Part shown: one piece after another, positions 1 through 10,934 of the stretch
Position numbering within the stretch: the stretch's first letter is position 1
How the letters are laid out: every line of letters begins with the position of its first letter
Assembly (NCBI GenBank): GCA_032871835.1
Contig: CM065301.1
Span: 8,874,413 to 8,938,412 of the forward strand
From: Dipteronia dyeriana
Taxonomy: Eukaryota > Streptophyta > Magnoliopsida > Sapindales > Sapindaceae
Reading direction: 5' to 3'
DNA length: 64,000 bases
Translations under genes and position numbers: made by a program
Notes under the pieces: model-generated
Database searches by the model: none
What the model was told of the DNA's origin: nothing
The model's input: the letters and a program-made list of their open reading frames with translations, nothing else

Positions 1-372
1 AACTTTCATGTAGCTTCGTAGGGCCATCTATGAACTGCGCAGTATAAGGAATACAAAGCCTTTTGTAGTCATTTGTCTTTGTTTTTCATCAAAAACTGGC
101 TCACAAACAAGCTCACAAGCAGCAGTTGAGATATCCTCCAATCTAATTTTTATTTATTTTTTAAACACAGGATATAAATTATTTTTTATATTATTTCGTA
201 GTCATTGTGATTAAATTGACACCGCAATTATAATGTAATATTACACCGCTGAATGCTGAAATGCTGAATGTGATTTGATGGTAAAGAGTTAAAAGGTATT
301 CATTTATTATAAGGTTTAAGCCACAGATTGTATGCATAACAAATAAAATGATATATAAATAATATTACACTG
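1..372. other. Intergenic, no gene seen
   Basis: AT-rich DNA with no credible coding frame, RNA gene or repeat that I recognise. It ends at the target-site duplication of the element starting at 378. Confidence 0.6.
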
Positions 373-377
373 ACTTT

Positions 378-1281
378 TGTTGACGTTGATTTATGGATTG
401 TATCAGAAAAGCCAACAAGGATTGGATTTCGGCTATTAATTCAAAGAGAAAGAGATTCAGAGAGAGTAACGAAAACACAAGTTTTACGTGGTAAAACTCC
501 GATGATCGGAGAAACATCCACGGGTGGTTGAAGGATCAACCAAGCCAAAATCCACTATGAAAATATGATGTTTACAAGCTCTCGATCTCTCATTTTTCTC
601 TCTGTATTTTTCTGTTGCTTGTTGTGTATGTTATATTACCTATATATCTTTTGAAACGAGATTATGGGTCTATTTATATGTTTATAGAACCTTAATCTGC
701 TTTGTACAAGTAATACAAGATCTTTGTACTTAATTGTGATTCGGTTACCTGCTTGAGGTTGATTTGTTTTTTTTCCTGTTTCGGAGTCTCTTATAGAAAT
801 CGAATGAGACTCTAGTAGTGCAGTTTTATTTGGACTTGTTTCCTTATAAGAATGTAGTCTTTGTAGCGAAATCAAGTTGTTTCCTGATTGAGGATTCTTC
901 TAACTCAGTATTCTGTTCTCTTTGGGATTCTTCCTGATGGATATCTTCGCGTATTTAATTACTTAAATCCGTGTGAATTAAGCACCAAGTTTCTTGTTCG
1001 GGTCGCATTTATCCCGGGTAAGAATAACACTGGTTGGTCCCGAGTAGATCCGTTTGAGCCCGAGTAGAAGATGCTTTTTGGTTAATCCCGAGTACTTTTA
1101 ATCGATTCGGAGTAATTTAGTTGATCCCGAGTAGGTCTTGCCGTGCTACTTTTTTACTCGGGTTTTCTTCTCTTTAATGATGCCTCGTAGGATATTTCCT
1201 GAGTGCCTATTTGGGCGTCCACCTGGCTATTTTCTCCTTTCTGTCAATGACGTATATGCTTGGTAAAATTCACATACGACA
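378..1281 (-). repeat. 3' LTR of Tat-type element
   Basis: A 904-bp repeat matching 8635-9470. It is about 70 bp longer because it keeps a block near 860-925 that the other copy lacks. Its right half carries several copies of the octamer CCCGAGTA (about 1031-1165). The inner boundary is set by comparison with the other LTR: homology ends at ...ACATACGACA. Confidence 0.9.
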
Positions 1282-1284
1282 ATA

Positions 1285-1828
1285 CCCCATTAAAATATTT
1301 TTACCGAGTAAATTTCATTTCGGGCAAGAGTATTTTAATCATCTTAATTTTTACTCGTCAGAATACCCGTCTTGTTATAATGACGTGTCTTAATGGTGAC
1401 CCTGTAGTTTCGATTCGCTTTATTACGCGAGATCTTAAAAGATGGCGACGTTTTGAAGTTTTGACGGTTGAGGGCTACTTCCTGTTTTGACACGTGTCCC
1501 TCGCCTCTTCGTTTTTCAATATCATTTATGAGAAATGATTTTTGCGTCTCCTCAAACGCCGCATACGTCATCGAGTTTCATCATAAAAAATCCTAGGGTT
1601 TCGTGCCACCTCATTTTTAAATTCTTCGCTGGGAGACATCGTTGGTTTATTCTCAACAATTTTTAACAGATATTTCTTTAAACCCAGATTTCTTTCTCCA
1701 GAAGTTTGCGATTCTCCGTTTGAAGATCTTGCATCAATCTCAATTCAAGGTTAGTTTTAATGGGGCCATCTTCCTGCCATCGTCTCTTTAAAATCGCTTT
1801 TGATGCATTAGAACGTTAGGATTTCCAG
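1285..1828 (+). promoter_or_regulatory. Putative promoter and leader of the antisense gene
   Basis: A non-LTR segment upstream of the plus-strand gene inside the Tat-type element. It contains a palindromic G-box CACGTG at 1491-1496 and an AT-rich TATA-like ATAAAAAATCC near 1583. A leader of about 130 bases then ends in a donor-like CAAG/GTTAGT (1749/1750), with an acceptor-like TTTCCAG ending at 1828, suggesting a 5'-UTR intron. All of this is inference from sequence signals. Confidence 0.4.
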
Positions 1829-4756
1829 TTAGTTTCTTGCATTAAACGATTGCTGAGGGATATCCCAATAGATGAACCTCCATTCTTAGAGGTTGATGTT
1901 TATGGGCTTCACCCTGACGTCACTTTCAGCCCTGTATCGAGTTCTCCATCTAGTTCTGATTCTGATATTTCTGATCATAGGGTATCTTTTCGAAGGATGG
2001 GTAAACATCATAGCAGAAGTAAGGTATACAAGCACGGCTCGAGCAGCGTTCAGACCAGGGAACAAACTGTTAACGAGGGTGACGTTGATGAAGTGGACAG
2101 GGCATCTCGTCTTTCGTTTTCTGACACTCGCCCGAGTGGCTTTGATACTGAGCCGAATGTGGTCGGGCTAGCTAAAATAGAAAAATATCACTCCCGATTC
2201 GACTTGCCCGACTGGGTCACTTTGGTTCCTGCAGGGGATAGAGCCGTATGGAATCCTTCTGAGGGTATGGTCGCGATTTATGGATCCATGCTTGCTGCGG
2301 CGTCACACTTCCTTTTCAACCATTTATTGCCTGGTTTTTAGCTGAAGCAGGGATAGCCCCAGCTCAATTGGCCCCGAATAGTTATAAAGTCTTGATGTGC
2401 ATGTGACATATGTTCAGTAGAATGAACCATTCACCGCCTTCCCCAAATGAAATTAGGCATTTCTTTACGCTGAGTCAGGTTAGCAAGACGGGGACCTATT
2501 TTCTTGCATCTACTCCTTCGGACGGTTGGATCCCCAAAGAAGCAAAAGTGAATAGAGAGGTCGACACTTCTGATGACCCAAAAAAGAAGGGTTTTGTATG
2601 GGGATTCCCTACATCCAACAAGTTCTGGAAGAACTGTTGGCTTTTCGCTGGAGGAGATCTCGGGCTCAACGTCACTGTTGGATCTGGGGATTCCCGAACG
2701 ATGTTGAGTGTTCCCCGTTTCTTCTGTTCCCCCGAAGTGTGGAACAGAAAAATAATTGATTATAATGATTCTGAGCTGAAGAGGCCGACTCCGACAGCTG
2801 TTCGTACTCTGGAGAAGAGGAGCAAGAGCTACCTTTTTAAAGAGGAGGATTTGATAAAGCTCGGCTTCTTCAGACAGATTTCGGGCCATCGCAGGCAATG
2901 TAAGTGACCCGGCGCCATTTCTATTGTATTTTTCTGCTTTTTATTTTCCTTTCTAACATGAATCTTCTCTTTTTTTGTACTAGTGTTCGATACAGACATT
3001 GTCAGCGATATTCGGGCTCGCCAGGTGAAGGCGATTCTGCAAGCGAGTAGAAAGGAAGCTTCTCGTCAGGGCGATGAAGGTATTGCTCCACCGAGTCTGA
3101 TGAGGAAACCGACATTGCTGAGGAACAGATCCCCGAGTACGTTCACCAGGGTGCTCAGCCTTCTACTCATGATTATGCTGGTCCGAGTGGCCAAAGTGAG
3201 CCAACTGACACCCAATTGCCTGTTTATAGGGATAGGCAATGTGAAGGCTCGGGTGAAGAGCCTGTTGGGCGCTTTGTAGCCGGCGACGGTGGTAACGTCT
3301 TGACTGATCAAGTACCTGCAGGTGCCTAATTCTTTGAGTCTTTCCAAGACGATCCGCATGAAGATCCTACTGCTGACCTTAACTTATATTGTTCTCGGGG
3401 TGAGAAACGAAAGGCAGTTAGTTCACCGTCTCGTCCTCTCAAAGTTCCTCGGGTAGTCTCATTTATCTACTCCAGTGATGAAGATGTTACGGATGAGATT
3501 GCCCCGAGTGTTGACTCTGGTGCATCAGTAGATGCGGCCGCTGCAGAACCGAGTAGGGCTTCTTCTACCCCCAAAGTTGGAGATATGGGGGCTGAACCTT
3601 CGGGGGTTCCTTCTCCATCCTTAGAACGGAACATGGCTTCTCCTTTCCCCGAGTTTGGAAATCTAGGAGCTGAACCCTCAGGGGTTCCTTTATTCCTTTC
3701 TCTCCATGATATGCTACGGGAGATGTCCTCAGGTCAGGCTTTTGTTGGGGAAGATCGCTGGAGCGACTTTCGGGATGGTTCCTTGACCGAACGTCTTCAA
3801 AATGTTTTCAACGGTGCATCTTATGTAAGTTAAACCCGACTCCTCTATTGTTTTGCTTCTGTCAGATTTCTGAATATATCTCTTTGTAGATGGTGGCCGA
3901 ATTCGCTGAGTTAGCTCAGACGCAGCAACATCAAGCTGATCGAATAATGTGTCTAGAGGCTCAGCTGAAGGCGAGTGAGGAGGGTCGTGCTCGAGCTGAG
4001 AAAGCTTACCAGTAGGAGGTCGGTTCTGTACAAATATTTACCAACCATTGTCTAGCGAAGCAAGTTGAAGCCGAGGAGAAGGCTTCTTTGGCAGAGGAGA
4101 AGGTTGCATCACTTCAAAATCTTTTATCTTCTGCTGAAGAATCCATGCTCAAGGTCGAGCAGGAGGCGGAGCAGTCGAAGTCGGCGTATGACCAAAAAAT
4201 TTAAGATCTGGAGCGCAAAGTGCTGACAGTTGAATCCATATCCCGAGAGCCCAGGTTGGAACTTGAAGTCCAAAGGGTGGATCATTTTAAAAGATCCCCT
4301 GCTTACGATGCCCTACTTTTTTGGGAATTTCAACGTGGGCTAGTTTCGGCCGACGAGTTCTTCAAAGTTAAGAATAGGGCGACCGAGAAAGCCCGAGCTG
4401 ATTGGGAGCTGTCAATCAAACATCACGTGGACCGGTCCTTGGAATCTCTTCGGATTCAGATGAAGGAATGGAGAGCCTACTGCCGTAGTCAATGCAAAGA
4501 GCCCCATCCCATGCATTTAGAGATTCCGTCCGAGTATTCTCTTTCGACCTTTTATGCAAGTCAAGAGTCGGTTGAGGGTGTAGTCCCTGATGTCGGGCTA
4601 GTCCCGGTGAAGATTACAGCCAGTGGAGGGATGATATTGTGGACAATATCGCTTGGCCGTCTAATGAGAGCCTGCCTCGTGAGTACGAGATGGTGCCAGA
4701 TTCGAGTTTTGGCAAAGGCTCGAAATCCTCGCAACCTTAATTTTGTAGAACTCTAG
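1829..4756 (+). pseudogene. Antisense accessory gene of Tat-type element (gypsy-type 'transposase_28'-like), three exons, broken
   Basis: A plus-strand gene opposite to gag. Exon 1 (1829-2899) has an acidic N-terminus, then a globular region (DWVTLVPAGDRAVWNPS near 2205; GFVWGFPTSNKFWKNCWLFA near 2600) of the type Pfam calls putative gypsy-type transposon protein (PF04195-like, by recognition only). It has a one-base frameshift at about 2340 and a TGA at 2404. Intron 1 (2900-2983, AAT/GTAAGT...TACTAG) and intron 2 (3825-3889, TTAT/GTAAGT...TTTGTAG) both keep the reading phase. Exon 2 is acidic and frameshifted near 3100. Exon 3 (3890-4756) is a long coiled coil rich in Glu, Ala and Lys with in-frame stops at about 4013 and 4202. 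No ATG was found in the 5' exon. The function of such antisense ORFs is unknown. Confidence 0.7.
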
Positions 4757-4822
4757 AAAATTCTGATTTATTTTTTACTTGTAAAGAACCACTCTTTGAT
4801 CTGTAACCATTCTTTTAGGAGC

Positions 4823-4828
4823 AATAAA
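4823..4828 (+). terminator. Poly(A) signal of the antisense gene
   Basis: AATAAA about 70 bases after the end of the antisense coding region, in a T-rich setting, consistent with a 3' end just before the 91-bp repeats. Confidence 0.5.
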
Positions 4829-4889
4829 ATTTTATTTTATTTTGAATTGAATGGCCTTGATCTGTTCATTGCTGATTGTTGCCGAGTGC

Positions 4890-5356
4890 TGTATTAAACT
4901 GGCTAATGTTCGGGTAACTTAACTGAGTATCTTATTAAACCGGTTATTATCCGAATGACTTTAATTGCCAAGTGTCTTATTAAACTGGCTTCTTCGAGGT
5001 TCGGGTAACTTAACCGAGTGTCTTATTAAACCGTTTGTTACCCGAATAACTTTAATTGCCAAGTATCTTATTAAACTGGCTTCTTCGATGTTCGGGTAAC
5101 TTAACCGAGTACCTTATTAAACCGGTTGTTACCCGAATGACTTCAATTGTCAAGTATTTTATTAAACTGGCTTCTTCGATGTTTGGGTAACTTAACTGAG
5201 TATCTTATTAAACTGGTTGTTACCCGAATGACTTCAATTGCCAAGTATCTTATTAAACTGGCTTTTTCGAGGTTCGGGTAACTTAACCGAGTATCTTATT
5301 AAACCGGTTGTTACCCGAATGACTTCAATTGCCAAGTATCTTATTAAACTGGCTCT
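4890..5356. repeat. 91-bp tandem repeat inside Tat-type element
   Basis: Roughly five copies with a 91-bp period; the anchor TCTTCGAKGTTYGGGTAAC recurs at about 4991, 5082, 5173 and 5264. Each monomer is built of two halves of about 45 bp that share TATCTTATTAAAC(T/C)GG. One half carries TTCGGGTAAC and, about 25 bases on, its inverse complement GTTACCCGAA, so each monomer can form a hairpin. The last copy is partial. The repeat lies between the deleted pol and the antisense gene. Tandem repeats in 3' untranslated regions are known for some Tat-lineage elements such as Retand. Confidence 0.9.
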
Positions 5357-6189
5357 TTATTATTAACCGAGTCATCTTGAAACAGGCAAGTTTACACTCG
5401 TGTTTCATACCCGGTTGCTACCCGAACATTACATCAAGGCTCACCATGATCATACGTTCGAGTCCTTACGCAATACCAAGGACGTCTCCCCAGTTTTTAT
5501 GCGCAAGGGTTTGCCGAATCGTTGAGCTCTTTTTTAAAAAAAAAAAATTGCTTCAACACAGCTACCCATTTCACCTGAATTTCTCCTGATAGCGTCCCGA
5601 GTATTTTTCCAGAGTCTGGTGCATCGGGTTTGACTTTTTGCGAAGGTCATTCTGACCCTGCTCAGCTGGCATGCTCCTACGAGCTTCTCCGCCCATTCGG
5701 GATTTGATGGTCCCAAGAATTCTATTTGCATGTTCTTATTATCATGATCTTCTTCCATATGTTCTTATTATCATATGCTTTCTTTAGGAAATCCCGAGCT
5801 AGATGCTATCCTTTCGGAAATTCCGAGTAGTTTTATTTATTACTGTAAAAAATCAACAAAGATTTAAATTACAGTTTAATATTTATCCTGACTAATATTG
5901 TCCTGACTAGAAAAAAGAATAAAATATTTAATATAAATATATATATTTTAAGGATAAAAAATATTCAGATATTGGGCATTGCATGGTCGGGGTAAAACCC
6001 CTCCATTGGGTCGAGCAATCCAATGAGCTCCATGGCCGACTATTCCCAAGACCTTGTATTCTTTAAGCGGATTGGTGAGGTCTTGCTTGATTTTTCCTCC
6101 CAGTTAGCCCCGATCTTGACCACCTTATCTGGTTCTTTTAATCACTTCAACTGGTTCTGCTTTGGATTCATTTAAGTCCTCCCTTGGAT
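5357..6189. other. Tat element interior with pol deleted
   Basis: This is the space where RT, RNase H and integrase would lie. I find no RT (xDD) motif, RNase H or HHCC signature in any frame. It has AT-rich stretches (5850-5960) and scattered CCCGAGT motifs. Short open frames here are not supported by any family resemblance. Confidence 0.55.
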
Positions 6190-6800
6190 TCATTTAAGTC
6201 CTCTCTGATTTGGCTGCATTATGGTGCACACCTGTTCAGCATCATTCTTGACTTTGTATACTGACAGGTTTGCTCTTCTGGCCATCTCTTGGGATCCCTT
6301 GACTATCCCGACCCCCTGGTCTGTCGGGAACTTGATCATTAATACATAAATGGCGGTTACAGCCCTTGTTTTATTCAGGAATGGCCGACCCAATAATGCA
6401 TTATACGGCCAATTGTCTAAGTCAACTACCACGAAGTCGAGCAGGATAGTCCTCTGGCAAGGTGCTGTTCCAATCTTCACAGGCAGTTTTACCGTCCCGA
6501 GTGACCTGACTTCTATCCCTCTAAACCCCCTTAATGGAGTATGGAAAGGCTGTTAATCTTTTCGTTCTAGCCTTAGTTGGTTATAGACGACCATATTGAG
6601 GATGTCTGCTGAACTCTCATTATCTATTAAAATTCTCCGGACTTCCCGATGGCCAATCTGGGTACTTATAACCAAAGCGTCATTAGGTCGAATATCGATA
6701 CCATGGGAATCTGTCTCTATAAAGACTATTGGGTCCCATCATTCCTTTACCCTTTTCGGGTCTGGCTCAACCGAGTTTACGTCGAAGTTATTCCTTGCTT
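6190..6800 (-). pseudogene. Retropepsin fragment of Tat-type element
   Basis: This region follows gag. Minus-strand translation near 6640-6600 gives RRILIDNESSADIL, the retropepsin active-site region, where Tat-type proteases normally have D-x-G-S-S. The glycine is replaced by glutamate (D-N-E-S-S), so the site is probably dead. Downstream is the conserved block YNALLGRPFLNKTRAV (about 6405-6360) and a LMIKFPT segment. A stop interrupts near 6555. After about 6190 no RT, RNase H or integrase motif can be found before the tandem repeat. Confidence 0.75.
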
Positions 6801-6807
6801 CTATTGG

Positions 6808-8588
6808 TTATCTGATTTCCTGAGTTCGTTCTCGGTTGCTTCTCCCAGTAGAGGGTCCTCCGAAAATTGTATGTATTACTTGATTAACTTCGGGGCTGGT
6901 TCTTTGATTTTGACCAGGGTTATGATCAACCTTGACTTCTCTCTTAGTTTCTGATCTCTCATCTTTTTTCAAGATTACATCCCGCAGGTGCCCTTCCCGA
7001 ATAAGAGTTTCTATGTAATCTCTGAGCTGGAAACACTTTGAAGTCTCATGCCCGGTTTTCTTGTGAAACCTGCAATACTTGGTTGTATCTCTCCGGGCGA
7101 ACTGTGATTGTCGCAGCGGCTCTTGCACCATATTCTTCACTTCCAAGATGGCTAAAATTTCTTCTTGTTTTTTTTCGAAGAGGGGTATAATTGGTATATC
7201 TGCCTCGGTATTTTTCTGTGGACCGCTCGACATTGAACCCATTACCCTCATCCTTGTTTTTCTCCTTCTCATTCCCTTTTAGCTTTCCTTTTTGATTCTG
7301 CCTCTTGGATTCAGCATCCTTCTGTTCCGGCTTTCCCCCGTGCATATAGCTTCCTCCTGTAGCTAATTCTTCTTCTTCGGCCAGTGCGTATCCTCCTGCC
7401 ATATCCATCATGTCAGCATACCTAGTCAGCCGTGCTCTTCTCAAATCAAAGGATAGTCATCCATTCTGTAAGTTATTGATGAATGCAGTGATTATGGCTT
7501 CATCGTTTGCACTGCCAATCTCTGATACCCCTTGGCCGAATCTCCCTAGATATTTCTTTAGTGACTCATCTTTCCCTTATTTTATTTGAGCAAGGTGAGC
7601 CACTGACTTTTTTCTGTGAACGTTACTCAGGAATTGCCTTGAGAAGCTCCTACTTAGTTCACTGAAACTCTTGATGCTTGCTGAAGGTAACCTTCCGAAC
7701 CACCTCGACCCCATGTCTCCAGAGTTTGTGGGAAATTAAGACATAATAAGGGATCGTTGTGGGCATACTGGGCCATGGAGCTTTTATAGCGTCTCACGTG
7801 CTCTTTCGGGTCCTTATCTTTCTTAAACTGCTCAAACTGCTCCACGTGCGGCATCCTGAACCTTTCTGGGAAAGGGATCCGTAAGATTTCCTTGGTAAAT
7901 GGGCTGTCTGAGTCGTCGTCAGATAAATCGTTATAGCCATAACGTCTGACCAACGCATCCATCTGACGCCTATTGTTCTCGACTTCTTGAGTTAGGCTCT
8001 AGATCATGACATCTCTGTCCCTCATTGGGCTTCCTCGACGGTTGAACCGTTGGGTAACTGTCATTCTTTCTGGCTTTTCACTTTGATGCAGAGATTCTCG
8101 CATGACTCCGTAATGACGTTTGCGATGAGGTCGATGGCTATCTTCTGAAGACGACCGATCCCTGTAGCGGTCGTATTTACTATGTCTAGTGCGTACTGTT
8201 TGATTGTGGTCCAGCCTCTGGTGATGTTGTTCCTCTTCAAGTATTTCCTGTCTAGCCGGGTTGATTGGGGAAGAGTTCCTTCTGGTTTCTGGCATAGTAA
8301 TTCCTGGCCCAACCACTACCGAACGGAGCCTTACGGGTGGGAAATTGGGAGTATGTGCTCCTACAACCAGTAAATCAATCTCTTCCCTTGCTGCGTCTGT
8401 AACCAATTGCTGTAGGGCATCTTGGAAACGCATCGTAAGATCTCTGTTGTTTGAGGAACTTGCTGGATCCCTGCCAGGTGTGCAGGCTGGTTTTCTGTGT
8501 TTGCTGCAGGATCTTGTGACGTGTTGCCAATATGGAAATCGCCTGGTGATTTTTGGCCATTCCCTGAACTGCTTCTACTTCCTGCCAT
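6808..8588 (-). pseudogene. gag of Tat-type element, frameshifted
   Basis: The frame starts with ATG at 8588 (MAGSRSSSGNGQ...) just inside the LTR. Its N-terminal part shifts frame near 8430. The core contains the typical capsid block PFPERFRMPHVEQF and EHVRRYKSSMAQY (about 7870-7760) and then breaks near 7700. A further stretch, DLRRARLTRYADMMDMAGGY-like (about 7450-7385), leads to a zinc knuckle CRFHKKTGHETSKC (C-x2-H-x4-H-x4-C, about 7080-7035), the variant common in Tat-lineage Gag. Several frameshifts and stops mean no full Gag can be made from this copy. A sister gag start lies at 44316. Confidence 0.8.
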
Positions 8589-8614
8589 TGCTTTTAACAA
8601 GTTCGGAGGTTCAA

Positions 8615-8634
8615 CCCCTCATTCTAGCGCCAAT
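8615..8634 (-). other. Primer-binding site of Tat-type element
   Basis: Immediately inside the 5' LTR the minus strand reads TTGGCGCTAGAATGAGGGG. A near-identical sequence, TTGACGCTAGAAGGAGGGG, follows the related LTR at 44270. The position and conservation fit a tRNA primer-binding site; I cannot name the tRNA with certainty. Confidence 0.6.
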
Positions 8635-9470
8635 TGTTGACGTCGATTTCTGGATTGTGTCAGAAAAGCCAACAAGGATTGGATTTCGGCTATTAATTCA
8701 AAGAGAAAGAGATTCAGAGAGAGTAACGAAGACACAAGTTTTACGTGGTAAAACTCCGATGACCGGAGAAACGTCCACGGGTGGTTGAAGGATCAACCAA
8801 GCCAAAATCCATTATGAAAATATGATGTTTACAAGCTCTCGATCTCTCTTTTTTCTCTCTGTATTTTTCTGTTGCTTGTTGTGTATGTTATATTGCCTAT
8901 ATATCTTTTAGAACGAGATTATGGGTCTATTTATATGTTTATAGAACCCTTATCTGCTTTATACAAGTAATACATGATCTTTGTATTTAATTGTGATTCG
9001 GTTACTTGCTTGAGGTTGATTTGTCTTATTTCCTGTTTCGGAGTCTCTTATGGAAATCGAATGAGACTCTAGTATTGCAGTTTTATTTGGACTTGTTTCC
9101 TTATAAGAATGTAGTTTTCTTCCTGATGGATATCTTCGAGTATTTAATTACTTAAATCTGTGTGAATTAAGCACCAAGTTTCTTGTTCGGATCGCATTTA
9201 TCCCGGGTAAGAATAACACTGGTTGGTCCCGAGTAGATCCGTTTAAGCCCGAGTAGAAGATGCTTTTTGGTTAATCCCGAGTACTTTTAATCGATTCGGA
9301 GTTATTTAGTTGATCCCGAGTAGGTCTTGCCGTGCTACTTGTTTACTCGGGTTTTCTTTTCTTTAATGATGTCTCGTAGGATATTTCCTGAGTGCCTATT
9401 TGGGCGTCCACCTGACTATTTTCTCCTTTCTGTCAATGCCGTGTATGCTTGGTAAAATTCACATACGACA
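8635..9470 (-). repeat. 5' LTR of Tat-type element
   Basis: An 836-bp repeat. Read on the minus strand it begins TGTCGTATGTG and ends CGTCAACA. It is followed inward by ATTGGCGCTAGAATG, which occupies the primer-binding-site position. The target duplication ACTTT (9471-9475) lies directly outside. Confidence 0.9.
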
Positions 9471-9475
9471 ACTTT

Positions 9476-10209
9476 GATACAATTAATTGTGTATATCTTA
9501 TTTATTCTTGTATAAAAGTTTTAAGTACGAAAAGTTTTCTTCGTGGAAGTCAATATTCTGTACTTATAGTCAAATATTCACCCGAACATGAGACACTCAC
9601 CCACCTCTCTTGGATATATTAACATTTGAGCAATTGTTTTTTGATTAATCTTTGGACAATTTTTAAACTAATCTCTCTCTTTTCAAATATATTAACGGAT
9701 TCTTAAAATTATTTTGGATTATTTTGAATTTTTTCCGGATATTATTGAAATTTTCTCATTTATCGAATTTTCAAATATTAGGTAATTTCTTTTAATAATA
9801 ATAATATTGTTTTTAATAAAATAAGGGTAATGCATATGCAAATCCATGACTATTATTCCCAAACTTTTGCAAGTTAAATTATTTCAATCGTCCAGTTTTT
9901 CACAGTGATTTAGTGCTAATTTTAGGTATCAAACTCTGTGACTAAGGAATCTGAAGCTTCAGTGCTAATTTTGTTTATTTTTAAACGATTTTACTCGATA
10001 AATTCTAAATTGAATTTTTATGTGATTTTAAGGTGGATCCAAAAAGAGAAGAAATCAGAAAGGAACAACTCATTCATAAATAAACCTCTCTATTATTATT
10101 ATTATTATTTAAATTTCAAGTAGATTAACAAAAAGGTTAATATGTACATAATTTTTTATTTTATTTTAAAATTCGGCTACTTTCCGATATAGTTCATTAT
10201 TTTGTATGT
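9476..10209. other. Intergenic, AT-rich
   Basis: No supported gene. It has simple A/T runs and a (TAT)n tract near 10090. It separates the Tat-type element from the first TCP unit. Confidence 0.6.
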
Positions 10210-10934
10210 TATTTTCCATTATAGTTCATAGATATGTTATATATACTCGAAATCAAAACAAGAGTATTGAACCCAAAATAACTTGCAAATGAAATTAATG
10301 ATCGACATTCACATAACATTAATTTAAGTTCCAAGTGCTGAAATAGCTTCATAAATCATTCTCAAATACATATATGTTCATTCTTGGTTAATGATTGGAT
10401 CACATTGTCCAAATTGCGCTTCACATATAAGAAGAAGAAGAAAAAAAAAACATTTTCCGACAACAAAACGGAAACCCTAATATATATCCAAACAACAATA
10501 ATAATAGGCAAGCGCTTGCTAAGCAGTCTCGTGACAACTCCGAAAAAACCCAGAAATTATCATCACTGACAAATTAAAACAACAGCAACAACAATTCTCA
10601 TCATCACCGTTACGTTGGTTGTTCGGCTCAATTCAAATTCCTTTTCTCTTCTTCTCTTTATTCTCTTGCATGTTTTGTGCTCTTAGTAGAAATGATGCAG
10701 TTTCATTGCTCATCAGTACTCATCAAACACCCTAAGAAAACAAAGTCACAAAAAGGAAAAATCGACGATTTGTTACTTAAAAACACGCCCATAGATGGAT
10801 TATTTTCTTGATACATGAAAAGCAAAAATTTATTACAATCCAGCCGTAAACAGACCCACAATAGTTTTTATTTTATTTCTATAGATCAAACAGCATATAT
10901 ATATATATATATATGTCGATCTAGTTTTGTCTAT

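Larger units (their letters stand above)
378..9470 (-). mobile_element. Ty3/gypsy Tat/Grande-type non-autonomous LTR retrotransposon
   Basis: A complete element read on the minus strand. Two long repeats (8635-9470 as 5' LTR, 378-1281 as 3' LTR) have TG...CA termini, and the 5-bp target duplication ACTTT lies at 373-377 and 9471-9475. In minus-strand order it holds a primer-binding site, gag (8588 to about 6808), part of a retropepsin (to 6190), no recognisable reverse transcriptase, RNase H or integrase, a 91-bp tandem repeat (4890-5356), an antisense multi-exon gene (1829-4756, plus strand) and a weak purine tract before the 3' LTR. Extra antisense ORFs are known from the Tat lineage of plant gypsy elements (Grande, Retand and relatives); assignment here is by gag motifs and layout. 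Loss of pol makes it dependent on other elements for mobility. The overall structure is intact but the coding frames are decayed. Confidence 0.9.

Noticed and set aside
2431..2898. A 155-codon minus-strand frame inside the Tat-type element
   Set aside because: Shadow of the antisense gene exon on the plus strand, which has matching splice phases; it shows no pol motif.
4890..5356. CRISPR-like regular repeats
   Set aside because: The repeats are directly adjacent 91-bp monomers without unique spacers, inside a plant retrotransposon.
8261..8788. A 175-codon plus-strand frame crossing the LTR boundary
   Set aside because: Shadow of gag and LTR; it crosses a structural boundary and has no family resemblance.
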